Positions 37,437 through 37,549 of a DNA stretch of 37,549 nt are shown here, one piece after another; position 1 is the stretch's first letter; each line of letters starts with the position of its first letter. A model generated the notes under the pieces. That model was not told the origin of the DNA, made no database searches, and was given only the letters and a program-made list of their open reading frames with translations. Made by a program: the position numbers and the translations under genes. Source of the stretch: Trichomonas tenax (Eukaryota; Parabasalia; Trichomonadida; Trichomonadidae); contig JALKBU010000480.1 of assembly GCA_023091735.1 (NCBI GenBank), forward strand, positions 1 to 37,549, written 5' to 3'.

Positions 37437-37549
37437 TTACTCTGCATTCTGATCGTCTGTCCAGAGTTGAACGTTGTCCTTGAGAAGTTGAAGAATAAGT
37501 GTGGCTTCGCTGTACTCGTCTTCTTCGAGCTTGTCAATAAGACCGACGG
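37437..37549 (-). CDS. 14-3-3 protein, C-terminal end (partial; continues past the window)
   Basis: Reading the minus strand from the window edge gives GLIDKLEEDEYSEATLILQL and then LKDNVQLWTDDQNAE, ending in TAA at 37437-37439. This is the last helix (helix I) of 14-3-3 proteins, whose consensus is D-L-S/[21 protein letters not shown] followed by an acidic tail. 14-3-3 dimers bind phosphoserine/phosphothreonine peptides in signalling. Only 36 residues are visible; the start and the ligand groove lie outside the window. Confidence 0.93.
   Translation of the reverse strand, partial: VGLIDKLEEDEYSEATLILQLLKDNVQLWTDDQNAE

Noticed and set aside
1..37549. CRISPR array, rRNA genes, bacterial operons or riboswitches.
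   Set aside because: No regularly spaced repeats, no rRNA signature sequences, and the gene content is eukaryotic.

Overview
The window looks like nuclear DNA of a parabasalid protist of the Trichomonas/Tritrichomonas type. The evidence is long intronless genes, AT-rich spacers of a few hundred bases to about 2.4 kb, and typical parabasalid families: a TKL kinase with a helical-repeat tail, two-repeat Myb, formin, HECT, Rab, centrin, 14-3-3 and a tandem family of probable beta-helix surface proteins. Multi-lesion pseudogenes lie among intact genes. The species cannot be fixed from sequence alone. I lean towards Tritrichomonas because I do not see the Trichomonas vaginalis type of initiator (TCAYTW) directly before the start codons. 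No intron with the Trichomonas GTATGT...ACTAACACACAG pattern was seen.

Layout. 1-1.3 kb: decayed coding fragments and one small ORF. 1.3-4.4 kb: intact TKL kinase with a long helical tail. 4.7 kb: tRNA-Glu(UUC) with its pol III terminator. 4.8-6.7 kb: coding relics and a probable dead element bounded by inverted repeats (5480-6647). 6.8-9.2 kb: pseudogene of a BTB-like/multi-membrane-span/class 3 lipase protein. 9.7-15.6 kb: an intact 1943-residue Furry/Tao3/Mor2-like morphogenesis scaffold. 15.6-16.9 kb: spacer with a 27-bp-arm hairpin and a small GC-rich structured block. 16.9-17.5 kb: Myb gene with a stop in its first repeat. 17.8-20.7 kb: a HECT-like protein that appears to lack the catalytic cysteine. 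20.8-23.4 kb (minus): formin pseudogene. 24.2-26.9 kb: three small to mid-size genes, one a candidate permuted papain-fold protein. 27.2-27.8 kb: 5'-truncated PAQR/hemolysin III-type fragment beside a 41-bp direct repeat. 29.5-32.1 kb: two decayed members of one beta-helix surface family with other relics between them. 32.1-36.8 kb: intact centrin, coiled-coil protein, Rab5-like GTPase, and a coiled-coil/acidic-tail protein. The right edge holds the 3' end of a 14-3-3 gene (minus).

The intact genes are mostly cytoskeleton, morphogenesis, signalling and trafficking genes. There is no operon logic; genes lie on both strands, and two pairs are convergent (24.69/24.73 kb and 32.6/32.8 kb). The most useful non-genic signal is a short word, AAAAAGTGAC or a close variant, that lies 15-25 bases before the start codon of several unrelated genes and is carried inside the inverted-repeat element. 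It is a candidate core promoter motif. I did not find a clear new multi-gene system.
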